This document shows, in pieces, positions 16,368 to 24,206 of a stretch of 33,311 bases of DNA. How positions within the stretch are numbered: the first letter of the stretch is position 1; every line of letters begins with the position of its first letter. Source of the DNA: Candidatus Sumerlaeota bacterium (GTDB taxonomy: Bacteria; Sumerlaeota; Sumerlaeia; SLMS01; JAHLLQ01); the NCBI GenBank assembly GCA_021772755.1, contig JAJFLJ010000260.1:1-33311 (forward strand). The letters are read 5' to 3'. Made by a program: the position numbers and the translations under genes. The notes under the pieces are model-generated. The model saw only the letters and a program-made list of their open reading frames with translations, searched no databases and had not been told where the DNA came from.

Positions 16368-17954
16368 ATGCAACTGAACTGGTCATCGCCTTTCTCGTCC
16401 CACCGTGCCCCGGCTATGGCGCGGAACGTCGTCGTATCGTCCCAGCCCCTCGCCGTCCAGGCCGGCATCGCGATGCTCGCGCGCGGCGGCAACGCGGTGG
16501 ACGCCGCCCTGGCGACCGCTATCGCGCTGACCGTCGTGGAACCGCCCATGAACGGCATCGGCGGCGATGCCTTCGCCATCGTCTGGAAGGACGGCAGGCT
16601 CCACGGGCTCAACGCCTCGGGAAGATCGCCCCAGGGCTGGTCGCCGGAGCGCTTCGCCGGCCTGGAGAGGATGCCCTCGACCGGCTGGGACAGCGTCACG
16701 GTGCCTGGCTGCGTCTCCGCGTGGGCAAAGCTCTCGGAAACCCACGGGCGTCTGCCCTTCGCAGACCTCTTCGAGCCCGCCGTCCGATACGCCCGCGACG
16801 GCTTTCACGTGACCCCCGTCACGGCCCGAACGTGGAAACTCCAGGCGGAAGACCGTCTGGCGGGTTTCGGCGAATTCCAGCGCGTCTTCTGCCCCTCCGG
16901 CAGAGCGCCCCGGGCCGGTGAACTGTTCCGCAACCCGGAGCAGGCCGAAACCCTCGGCCTGATCGCCTCGTCCCACGGCGAGGCCTTCTATCGCGGGAGC
17001 CTTGCCCGGCGCATTTGCAAGGCCGCCGCCGAAGCCGGCGGAGCGATGACCGAACAGGACCTCGCCGATCACGAGGCCTTCTTCGTCGATCCCGTTTCCA
17101 TCGAATACCGCGGCCTGCGCCTCCACGAGATGCCGCCCAACGGCCAGGGGCTCGCGGCTCTGATCGCTCTTGGGATTCTGCGCCAGTTCGAAGCGAAGGG
17201 GTTCGAGCCGGAATCGGCCGAATGGATTCATCTTCAGATCGAATCCATGAAGCTCGCCCTGGCCGACGCCGACGCATGGATCGCCGATTCCGACTTCATG
17301 CGGACGCGTACGGTGGAGGACATGCTCGATTCCGCATACCTCGGGAAGCGCGCGAAGCTCATCGACCCCGGCAAGGCAAGTGTCCCGGAAGCAGGCGTGC
17401 CCGGTTGCAGCGACACGGTGTATCTGACCGCTGCGGACGCCGACGGCACGATGGTGTCCTATATCCAGTCCAACTATCAGGGCTTCGGCTCGGGCATCGT
17501 CGTTCCCGGAACCGGCATCGCGATGCAGAATCGTGGAGAGGGTTTCAGCGTGACGGAAGGGCATCCGAACCGCGTCGCGGGCGGCAAGCGGCCCTTTCAC
17601 ACGATCATTCCCGGCTTCGTGACGCGGAACGGAGAGCCGCTGATGAGCTTCGGCGTCATGGGCGGGCGCATGCAGGCGCTGGGACACTTGCAGATGATGA
17701 CGCGACTCGCGGACTTCTCGCAGACACCGCAGGATGCCGCCGACGCGCCGCGCTGGCAGGTACTCGGAGAGCATCGTGTCGGCGTCGAGGAGTCGATGCC
17801 GAAGGCAACGATCACGGGCCTGATGGCGCTCGGCCATGAAGTCGAGGTCATGCCACCGTCGAATTTCGGCGGAGCGCAGCTGGCACTGAGAATCGATGGC
17901 GGATACCTGACCGGATCGGACCCCCGCAAGGACGGCCAGGCTGCCGGGTTCTGA
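16368..17954 (+). CDS. Gamma-glutamyltransferase family Ntn-hydrolase, cytosolic (YwrD-like)
   Basis: Self-cleaving N-terminal-nucleophile hydrolase of 528 residues. The small-subunit start is expected at Thr350 in GCSDTVYLTAADADGTMVS, the conserved autoprocessing site. Large-subunit motifs include SSQPLAVQAGIAML, GGNAVDAALA and GIGGDAFAIVW. Late motifs GFGSGIVVPGTGIAMQNRG, FHTIIPGF and FGGAQLAL fit the YwrD-like branch more than the glutathione-degrading Ggt. There is no signal peptide, unlike periplasmic Ggt. A cephalosporin-acylase-like or oxamate-amidohydrolase role is possible, so the substrate is open. The ATG at 16368 has GGAG six bases upstream. It is divergent from cdd and converges on the secreted-protein gene with only 5 bases between stops. 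Confidence 0.9.
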   Translation: MQLNWSSPFSSHRAPAMARNVVVSSQPLAVQAGIAMLARGGNAVDAALATAIALTVVEPPMNGIGGDAFAIVWKDGRLHGLNASGRSPQGWSPERFAGLERMPSTGWDSVTVPGCVSAWAKLSETHGRLPFADLFEPAVRYARDGFHVTPVTARTWKLQAEDRLAGFGEFQRVFCPSGRAPRAGELFRNPEQAETLGLIASSHGEAFYRGSLARRICKAAAEAGGAMTEQDLADHEAFFVDPVSIEYRGLRLHEMPPNGQGLAALIALGILRQFEAKGFEPESAEWIHLQIESMKLALADADAWIADSDFMRTRTVEDMLDSAYLGKRAKLIDPGKASVPEAGVPGCSDTVYLTAADADGTMVSYIQSNYQGFGSGIVVPGTGIAMQNRGEGFSVTEGHPNRVAGGKRPFHTIIPGFVTRNGEPLMSFGVMGGRMQALGHLQMMTRLADFSQTPQDAADAPRWQVLGEHRVGVEESMPKATITGLMALGHEVEVMPPSNFGGAQLALRIDGGYLTGSDPRKDGQAAGF

Positions 17955-17959
17955 ACGGA

Positions 17960-19552
17960 CTATCGGGTGCTTGCGAGCGAAAGGTCCGGTCTGTCGTACG
18001 TCGTCACCACGATCCGATCAATGAAGATGGTCCCTTCCATCAGATCAAGCGCGTCGTTTCCGGCGCCGTCGAAAGCGTAGATTCCCACGAACGGCCTGAA
18101 GCCCAGCGCATCGTCCGTGGCGAGGTTCGGTTCGAAGAAGTACGACACGCGCCTGCTTCGGTCGGTCAGGCCGTAGACCGGCTCGATCTCGAAGAAAACG
18201 TCCAGTTCGACGTTCGTCGACATGTCGAAGTCGAGAAAACCCGCACGCCCCTGGCTGTACAACTTGTCGGGCGCGATGTTCGCCGTCGGACCGAAGAATT
18301 CCGCGAAGTATCCGACCCGCGCGAATGACCTGCCGCCCGTGATCGCGTCGAAAAGGCCGGGCATTGGATCGCCGGCAGGCACGTCGGTACTGAGCCACGC
18401 GTCGATTCGAACCAAACGGTCGTTCCCGACGAGGCAGATGTCGTGGGGCGACTGGCCGCCACCCGCCACGTTGAACTCGAAGGCGTCGATCACCGCGCCC
18501 ATGTCTCCGTTGCCCGCGGACATCTCGAAGGCGAGCCGGTCCGTGGACCCGAATTCGTCCTCCGGAGGTAACGTTGTCGTACGCGCCGCGCCGGTTGGCA
18601 GCGGCCTGCCCTGCCAGATCGCCGGATCGAACGGAACGGAATCGGGCGGCGGGACCGTGCCGTCCGAAGTCTGAAGAGTGGACGCTCCGGTGTTCAGAAT
18701 GATGTTCTCGCCGGCGAGCGAATCCGCCGGCATGGCGAAGACTTCGAGTCTCTTCACCGTGATGCCGTAGTCCCTGTGCCCTCCCGGGTGTTCCAGAAGC
18801 CCGTTCGCGCTGGCCGAATAGAGATCGACGATGTCGAAATAGAACCCGGCCACCACGGGCGGGTCGGCGGGCGTGACCGGAAGACCGTCATAGTCTCCCG
18901 TGACGTAGTTTCCCCCGCGCGGCGCGTGATACCAGGTCGTCACGATTCGTTCGGACTCCGTGATGGCGTTGGCACCATTGTGCACGAAAACGTCCATCGC
19001 CTGGGCGTTGCCGTAGGGCGACGCCTCTCCGAGGCGCAGGCGGACGTCAGGCGCCTGAACGGCGACGGCGGCACGGTCGCTTTCGGCGGCCAGCGTTGTC
19101 GCGGGATCGGCCGAAAGCGTCCAGCGGGCGGCAAGGAGGGTATCGTCGCTCGCGATCGGGATGCTCACGGAGTCCGGAAAGTCCCGCCGAAGCGACTGCC
19201 AGGCGGCGTACTGAAACGCGGTGCTGTCGCCGGAGGTCAGATTCGCCGGGGTGGCGTGAGTGATGACGGAGAGCGACGAAGTGGGGTCTCCCGCCGCGCG
19301 CTGGGAAGGCAGAAAGGGGTCGTAGATGGAGATGTGCTCGAATGGAAGCGTAGCCCGTTCGGGAACCCACTCGCCCGGATCGCTGACGGGGTTTTGCGCA
19401 TCCGTGTACCATCCCGCGAAGTTGTCGATGTCTGCGACCTTCGAAACCGGCCCCGCCGCCCGACCCGAAGCGGGCGCCAGGCCCGCCATGATCGCGATGG
19501 CAGCGGCGCTGCCGACGCGACGGAAACGAGTGGATCCAACTCTGGCTCTCAT
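17960..19552 (-). CDS. Secreted beta-rich protein, shorter paralog, family unknown
   Basis: 530 residues with a cleavable signal, ending near ASGRAAG after the hydrophobic stretch AAAIAIMAGLAPA. I do not recognise the family. Two beta-rich regions are apparent: residues about 40-260, starting DNFAGWYTDA and containing ARWTLSADPATT and RGGNYVTGDYDG, and about 300-520, containing NDRLVRIDAWLSTDVPAGD and RRVSYFFEPNLATDD. Both match the product of the gene at 19678-21783 along their length, so the two are tandem duplicates. The pattern resembles carbohydrate-binding jelly-roll modules, which is inference from composition only. There is no C-terminal anchor, PEP-CTERM motif or catalytic motif. The ATG at 19552 has GAGGA six bases upstream. 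It lies downstream of its paralog beyond a strong terminator, so it probably has its own promoter. Confidence 0.85.
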   Translation of the reverse strand: MRARVGSTRFRRVGSAAAIAIMAGLAPASGRAAGPVSKVADIDNFAGWYTDAQNPVSDPGEWVPERATLPFEHISIYDPFLPSQRAAGDPTSSLSVITHATPANLTSGDSTAFQYAAWQSLRRDFPDSVSIPIASDDTLLAARWTLSADPATTLAAESDRAAVAVQAPDVRLRLGEASPYGNAQAMDVFVHNGANAITESERIVTTWYHAPRGGNYVTGDYDGLPVTPADPPVVAGFYFDIVDLYSASANGLLEHPGGHRDYGITVKRLEVFAMPADSLAGENIILNTGASTLQTSDGTVPPPDSVPFDPAIWQGRPLPTGAARTTTLPPEDEFGSTDRLAFEMSAGNGDMGAVIDAFEFNVAGGGQSPHDICLVGNDRLVRIDAWLSTDVPAGDPMPGLFDAITGGRSFARVGYFAEFFGPTANIAPDKLYSQGRAGFLDFDMSTNVELDVFFEIEPVYGLTDRSRRVSYFFEPNLATDDALGFRPFVGIYAFDGAGNDALDLMEGTIFIDRIVVTTYDRPDLSLASTR

Positions 19553-19617
19553 TCCTGGGTCCTCGACCGCCGGAGATCAAGATGCATACCAAACCGGGGT
19601 GAATGGAGACTCCCGCC

Positions 19618-19653
19618 AAAAAACAAGAAGGGCGGCTCCGAAGAGCCGCCCTT
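19618..19653 (-). terminator. Strong intrinsic terminator (UUCG loop, U6 tail)
   Basis: AAGGGCGGCTC (19628-19638) pairs perfectly over 11 bp with GAGCCGCCCTT (19643-19653). In the minus-strand transcript the loop is UUCG closed by C-G, the extra-stable tetraloop, and the stem is followed by CUUGUUUUUUGG (six A at 19618-19623). It ends the transcript of the 701-residue secreted protein. Confidence 0.92.
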
Positions 19654-19677
19654 CCAGCGAGAGTCGGGGGTTATGGG

Positions 19678-21783
19678 TTAGTTACAGGCTTGGTCCGTCG
19701 GGATGTCGTACGTGGTGACAGCGATGCGGTTGACCGTGAGGGTCGCCGCGATGCTGGCCTCGTCGCCCGCGCCGTTCGCGAAGCCGAAGACGCCGACGTA
19801 CGGACGGAGCGAGAGCACCGTCGAAGCGCTTCCGACCAGGTTCGGCTCGAAGAAGTAGGACACGCGGATCGGGGCACTGCCCAGACCGTACACGCCCTCC
19901 ATCTCGTAGAAGCCCGTGTCGTACTGCGGGTTGTTGTTCATCGAGAACCCGAGGTAGCCGGAGCGACCCTGGCTCTTGATGGGTGCGGTCAGATCGGCGG
20001 TCTCGCCGAAGAACTCGGCGAAGTAGCCGACACGCGCCCACGAGTTGCCGTTGCTGTTCGTACCGGGCAGAGGCGCAGAAGCCGAAGCGTTCGTGGAGAG
20101 CCACGCGTCGATTCTGATCAGTCGGTCGTTGGCAACGTTGACCACTTCGTCGACGGCCGTGCCGGGCCCGCCGAAGTTGTAGTCGTTGGTCTGCCAGGCC
20201 GCGCCGAAGTTGGTCGCTGCCGCGGTGATCTGGAAGGCGATCGTGTCCGTCGGTCCCGAGGCACCTGCCGGAACGGCCGTCAGACGCGCCGAGTTGAACG
20301 ATTCCGTGGTCGGACCCCAGATCGTGTGATCGAACTGGACCGGCGAAGCCGGCGGCGTGGTCGAGTCACCCGTCGTGATCGAGGATGCACCGACGTTGTA
20401 CACGACGGTCTCGCCCGAGAGGTCGCCCGGATCGGCGCTGAAGACTTCCAGCGTCTCGAGCGTCAGGTCGTAGTCGCGATGGCCGTTCGGGAGCTGCAGC
20501 GGATCGGTGGCCGATGCGCTGAACTCGTCGAGGATGTCCATGTAGGCGCCAATCACGACAGGCGCGTTCGCGGGCGTCACCGCGTTCGAGTCGAAGTCGT
20601 TCGTCACGTAGTTGCCGCCGCGCTTGGCGTGGAAGTACGTGCGCATCGTCCGACCGCTCTCGGTGATCGCATTCGTGCCGTTTTGCACGAAGATATCGAA
20701 CGCCTTGCCGTTACCGAACTCGGAGTTCTCGCCGAGTCCGAGACGAACCGTCGGCAGCTGGGTCGCGGTGCCGATCCGGTTGGAACCGGCGGCCGCCTGC
20801 GTTGCCGCATCGGCGGACAGCGTCCAGCGGGCCATGATCAGCGTGTCGTCCGCAGCGATCGGCGCCACGCCGAGCGTATGCCCGGAGAGGAAGTCGCGCC
20901 GGAAGGACTGCCAGCTCACGAACTGGAACGCGAACGCGCCGCTGGAGCCGGCGGGAGTCGCGTGTGTTCCGGCCGTGACGTCGATCTGCCCCGTACCGGT
21001 CGCTTCCTCGTCCGGGAAGATGCCCGGAGTGACGAAGTCCGAAACGAGGGTGTTGGGAAGCGAGGCGACCGTCGGGTTGAACTTGCCCGTGAATCCGGCG
21101 GCGTCCGTGAACCAGTTCTCGAACTCCGTCAGGCAGAGCTCGGGATTGTAGATTCCCGTCGGGTCGGTGAGCTGGTCGCCGTCGAAGGGATTGGTTCCGG
21201 CGACTTCCGCCGTGAACACGCTGAACGTGTCCGAATCGATGTTCTCGTCGGTGTCGATCGTGCTCGCGACGTACATATCGATGATCGCTTCATCGATTCC
21301 GCCGACTCCGCTGGGGGAACCGACGGCGTCCATGTCGAGCTGGGGAGAGAGGGCGAAGTTCACGAAATCGAGATCGACCGTGATCGATGTCGATGCCGCC
21401 GCCAGGGCCGTATAGTCCGGGACGGTGTCTTCGCCTTCGAGGGTTCCGATGGTGATCGTGCGCTGACCGGAGGTACGCAGGGCCAGGGTGTTCGGGTCGC
21501 GCTCGTTGAAGAGCCAGCGAACCGTAGCCGGGTCCTGATCCAGGTCGCCATCGGGGTCATAGTCCACGTACGTCTGCAGCTGCAGTGCCGCGGTGTATCG
21601 GTATACACCGGTCGCTGGAGTCGCACCTGTTCCGGTGTCTGGTACTGCTCCGGGAGACTTCGTGTAATCGGTGATGATTACGTTGGGAATCCCATCGATG
21701 GTGGGGCCTACTGCAAAGGCAGAGCTACTCAGCAAGGCCGCACCGAGCAGTGACAGGGTTGCTTTGGTGAACCCTTTATGCAT
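19678..21783 (-). CDS. Secreted multi-domain beta-rich protein, larger paralog, family unknown
   Basis: 701 residues with a clear signal peptide (MHKGFTKATLSLLGAALLS, then SSAFA before VGPT). Three regions show. About 22-215 opens VGPTIDGIPNVIITDY and looks like an Ig- or cadherin-like module, absent from the neighbouring paralog. About 215-440 starts FENWFTDAAG and contains ARWTLSADAATQ and KRGGNYVTNDFD. About 450-701 contains NDRLIRIDAWLSTNASAS and RVSYFFEPNLVGSAST. The last two align with the 530-residue gene downstream. There is no membrane anchor or enzyme motif; a surface-layer, matrix or glycan-binding role is a guess. The ATG at 21783 has AAGGAG ten bases upstream. A consensus -35 promoter about 235 bases upstream and a UUCG-loop terminator suggest strong expression. 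An in-frame reading to 21897 adds residues before the signal peptide and was rejected. Confidence 0.88.
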   Translation of the reverse strand: MHKGFTKATLSLLGAALLSSSAFAVGPTIDGIPNVIITDYTKSPGAVPDTGTGATPATGVYRYTAALQLQTYVDYDPDGDLDQDPATVRWLFNERDPNTLALRTSGQRTITIGTLEGEDTVPDYTALAAASTSITVDLDFVNFALSPQLDMDAVGSPSGVGGIDEAIIDMYVASTIDTDENIDSDTFSVFTAEVAGTNPFDGDQLTDPTGIYNPELCLTEFENWFTDAAGFTGKFNPTVASLPNTLVSDFVTPGIFPDEEATGTGQIDVTAGTHATPAGSSGAFAFQFVSWQSFRRDFLSGHTLGVAPIAADDTLIMARWTLSADAATQAAAGSNRIGTATQLPTVRLGLGENSEFGNGKAFDIFVQNGTNAITESGRTMRTYFHAKRGGNYVTNDFDSNAVTPANAPVVIGAYMDILDEFSASATDPLQLPNGHRDYDLTLETLEVFSADPGDLSGETVVYNVGASSITTGDSTTPPASPVQFDHTIWGPTTESFNSARLTAVPAGASGPTDTIAFQITAAATNFGAAWQTNDYNFGGPGTAVDEVVNVANDRLIRIDAWLSTNASASAPLPGTNSNGNSWARVGYFAEFFGETADLTAPIKSQGRSGYLGFSMNNNPQYDTGFYEMEGVYGLGSAPIRVSYFFEPNLVGSASTVLSLRPYVGVFGFANGAGDEASIAATLTVNRIAVTTYDIPTDQACN

Positions 21784-22014
21784 GCGGTGGTATCTCCTTC
21801 CACAGATTTCTGGTCCTCGATGAATTCGGGGACGGAAGAGCATGGGGGTGCGCTTCACTAAATCGTTTGCAAACCTTGGCGGTACCTCCGCAGTCATGGG
21901 TTCTTGGGATCATTCGCGAGTCGGTTCCTGTAAAGACGGATACTTTCTGGGTCTTCGAAGCTCGCCCGTCAACGCCGCGCATGGCACGGCACGCGAGAAA
22001 CTTCCATTCGCACT

Positions 22015-22052
22015 CACAGTTGATAAGACCTCTCTGGCGGCGCGCCTGTCAA
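22015..22052 (-). promoter_or_regulatory. Sigma70-like promoter of the 701-residue secreted protein
   Basis: Minus strand: a perfect -35 TTGACA (22052-22047), an 18-base spacer, and -10 TCTTAT (22028-22023, four of six consensus bases). Transcription would begin near 22015, giving a leader of about 230 bases. The sequence match is clear, but activity is inferred. Confidence 0.55.
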
Positions 22053-22286
22053 CAACGAAGTCCGTGCCCACCGGTTCCACACGCGATTCTCATCCTGCAC
22101 TCTCCGACATTCCTCACGCGCAATCCGCCTGAATCAAACCAAGTCGTTTGTTTTCAACCGTCTGAACGGCGCGCGCGGAAGCGGCCTGCAACAGCCGCCG
22201 ACCCAGACAGAAGACTTCGATACGTTGGAGGATTCCGGATCTCCGGTCGGGTTTCCGGCAAACGAGGTGCGGTGGCGACACACTCG

Positions 22287-22304
22287 CGTCGCAGGCCTGC
22301 GACG
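22287..22304. repeat. 18-bp perfect palindrome
   Basis: CGTCGCAGG (22287-22295) is followed directly by its reverse complement CCTGCGACG (22296-22304). It lies 21 bases past the stop of the TPR lipoprotein gene. It could fold as an RNA hairpin, but no U-tract follows, so it is either a weak terminator or a dimeric protein-binding site. Confidence 0.5.
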
Positions 22305-22324
22305 TGGCGATCCCAAGGCAAGAG

Positions 22325-23422
22325 TCAGGATTCGCCTTCGCGACGGAGGCGGATCAGCCATGCCTCGGCCTCGATTCGGCGGTCGCCCCCGTTGGCAAGA
22401 TAGGCTTCCAGGCTGGCGGCCACCTCGGCGGAGGGCGCGCCGGTCCTTTCAAGCGCCAAAGCCCTGTTCAGGTGGGCGGGGGCGAATGTCGGATCGATCA
22501 CCAGGGACTGGTCGAGATAGCCAACCGCCTCTTCCGGAAACCCGCGGGCGATGTAGGCGCTGCCGATATTGTTATAGGCCTTGGGATTGGCGGGATCGAT
22601 CTCCAGGCAGTCGCGGTAGCGGACCTCCGCCATGTACAGGTCCCCCGCCTCGGCGAGACCGTTGCCCCACTGGATGTACACGTCGGGGTCGCCGGGGGCG
22701 ATCCGGGCTGCCGCTTCGTACTGGTCGAGAGCCGACCGGCTCCGCCCCAGCCGTAGAAGAGCCCGCGCGTGGCCGAGTCGAGCCTCGAGAGAATCCGGAA
22801 GGGCGCGAGCGGTCTGGCCCCAAAGCCGCGCCGCGTCCGCCCACCGGCCTTCGCTCTCCGCCCGCCGTGCCTGGGTTTCCAGGTCCGCCGCGCTGCTGGC
22901 GGCGTCGCCGAGAAGTTCCGGAAATATCGCGTCGCGGGTTCTGTCGCCGCCCCTGGCCAGCTCGAACTGCGATTCCGCCGAGGGAAGCCCCGGTGCCGGT
23001 GTGGCAGGCGCCTGGGCGATTTCTTCAATGGGCTCCGAAGGTGTCTCGCTGCGCAGAGCGAAGTCCTCGCCCTTGAGCTCCAGTAACGCCAGTTCGCGGC
23101 GGGAGGCAGCCAGATCGTAGTCCGGTGCCAGCTCCAGCGCCTGATCGTAGAAATACACGGCCCGGCCCGGCTCCCCCATCTGGTGATAGGACGCCCCCGC
23201 CTTGTAGTAGAAGGCGGGACGCCTGTTGAGTTCGATCGCTTCCGTGAAATAGCCGATGGCCTCGGCGTACCGCCCGGCCGCCTCCTCGGCGAGCCCGCGG
23301 TCGAACAGCTCGAACGCCCGGTCGCGGGTCTGCCCCGTGCGGACCACCTGTTCCGACGCGCATCCCGCAAGCCCGCCGGCCAGCAGGAGCGCCGCCAGTC
23401 CGGAAACCGCCAGCCCCCGCAT
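22325..23422 (-). CDS. TPR-repeat lipoprotein
   Basis: 365 residues. The lipobox LAGC in LLLAGGLAGCASE gives an envelope lipoprotein. After it come helical tetratricopeptide-like repeats: about residues 35-110 (AFELFDRGLAEEAAGRYAEA, AFYYKAGASYHQMGEPGRAV), then a Pro/Ala/Glu-rich linker, then further repeats at about 200-350 (RLGHARALLRLGRSRSALDQ, VYIQWGNGLAEAGDLYMAEV, AYNNIGSAYIARGFPEEAVG). TPRs usually serve as protein-docking scaffolds in secretion, polysaccharide export or envelope assembly. Its ATG at 23422 overlaps the stop of the preceding lipoprotein gene as TGATG, so the two are translationally coupled and probably act together. A longer reading to 23662 is a shadow of the partner gene. 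Confidence 0.92.
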   Translation of the reverse strand: MRGLAVSGLAALLLAGGLAGCASEQVVRTGQTRDRAFELFDRGLAEEAAGRYAEAIGYFTEAIELNRRPAFYYKAGASYHQMGEPGRAVYFYDQALELAPDYDLAASRRELALLELKGEDFALRSETPSEPIEEIAQAPATPAPGLPSAESQFELARGGDRTRDAIFPELLGDAASSAADLETQARRAESEGRWADAARLWGQTARALPDSLEARLGHARALLRLGRSRSALDQYEAAARIAPGDPDVYIQWGNGLAEAGDLYMAEVRYRDCLEIDPANPKAYNNIGSAYIARGFPEEAVGYLDQSLVIDPTFAPAHLNRALALERTGAPSAEVAASLEAYLANGGDRRIEAEAWLIRLRREGES

Positions 23423-23964
23423 CAATAGGAGCCCTTGTAGACCAGCGTTCCGTCGCTGAAGGAGTATGCCTCGCCGCCCACCTCGAAAAGGTGCTCGTAG
23501 ATCCAGATTTCCCGCACGGGGCCGTACTCGTACTGCTGCGTATAGGCTTTCGAGGGGAATCCCATGGTAACCAGATAGCGGTCGGAATCCATCAGCGGAC
23601 CCTCGTAGACGAGGTCGTCCGCCACGAATTGGGCGATCACGTTCTGGTCCCACCACACCCACTCGTCGAAGGTCTCGTTGCGCGAGGCCGCCTCGACGTT
23701 GTCGCGGACGTACTGCGGCATCCCGCGGCGCTCGATCATCGCCTGGCGGTCCTCCGAGAGCACCCCCTCGATGTCCTTCTTCACCACGCGAAACGCCGGT
23801 TTGGTCCAGCGAAAGATGAAATCCTGCATGGGCCGCTTGGTGTATCGCCGGAACTGGGCCACGCGCCCGTCCTCTTCGATGTCGAAAAGGGGCTTGGTAT
23901 TGGTCGTGCAGGCTGACAACAGCGCCGCCGCAAGACCGATGCAGAGAAGTCGAAGCGTCCTCAC
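23422..23964 (-). CDS. Small lipoprotein of unknown function, coupled to the TPR lipoprotein
   Basis: 180 residues. The signal ends in the lipobox LLSAC after LRLLCIGLAAAL. I do not recognise the family. The mature part is rich in aromatic and charged residues (WVWWDQNVIAQF, EYGPVREIWIYEHLF) and ends YSFSDGTLVYKGSY, a pattern I associate with compact beta-rich lipoproteins in which short strands carry a Trp/Tyr core. No catalytic motif is visible. The likely start is the GTG at 23964 with AAAGGA about nine bases upstream; no ATG precedes the signal peptide. Tight coupling to the TPR gene suggests a two-component envelope assembly. Confidence 0.85.
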   Translation of the reverse strand: MRTLRLLCIGLAAALLSACTTNTKPLFDIEEDGRVAQFRRYTKRPMQDFIFRWTKPAFRVVKKDIEGVLSEDRQAMIERRGMPQYVRDNVEAASRNETFDEWVWWDQNVIAQFVADDLVYEGPLMDSDRYLVTMGFPSKAYTQQYEYGPVREIWIYEHLFEVGGEAYSFSDGTLVYKGSY

Positions 23965-24141
23965 AACCCGGTTTCCTTTCGCCGCAAAGGCGGACAGACT
24001 GGCCAGCGACGGATGCGGCCAGGCGGGCTGGAGGTCAAGAGAGGATCGCCCGCCGGGCATGCGGCCACCGGCATGAAGAGCGGACCGCTGGCGTCGACCG
24101 CGCGTTTGCCTGGCGGTGCACTTCGCGAATCCCGCCACCGC

Positions 24142-24174
24142 AAAAAAAACGGGCGCCCGGTCATCCGGACGCCC
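24142..24174 (-). terminator. Intrinsic terminator of the DUF3352-like gene (U8 tail)
   Basis: GGGCGCCCGG (24151-24160) pairs with CCGGACGCCC (24165-24174), with one G-U wobble in the minus-strand RNA, around a four-base loop. The stem is followed in that transcript by GUUUUUUUUG (eight A at 24142-24149). It lies about 33 bases past the stop at 24207. Confidence 0.9.
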
Positions 24175-24206
24175 TCCGCGCGATTTCACCGGCTCCGCCG
24201 CATGCC

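Larger units (their letters stand above)
21784..22324. other. 541-base intergenic region, lower GC than flanks
   Basis: No convincing gene. Short open frames on both strands (for example 21842-22132 plus and 22134-22361 minus) lack ribosome-binding sites and recognisable protein character. The region holds the promoter and long leader of the secreted-protein gene, and an 18-bp perfect palindrome near the end of the TPR lipoprotein gene. Visibly less GC-rich stretches fit a regulatory region. Confidence 0.6.

Noticed and set aside
17960-21783. PEP-CTERM or LPXTG sorting signals on the secreted paralogs
   Set aside because: Both proteins end in beta-rich sequence without a terminal hydrophobic helix or sorting motif.
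21842-22132. 96-codon plus-strand open frame in the intergenic region
   Set aside because: No ribosome-binding site, no conserved character, and it overlaps the promoter and leader of the secreted-protein gene.
22134-22361. 75-codon minus-strand open frame
   Set aside because: Arg-rich translation overlapping the end of the TPR gene; no start signal.
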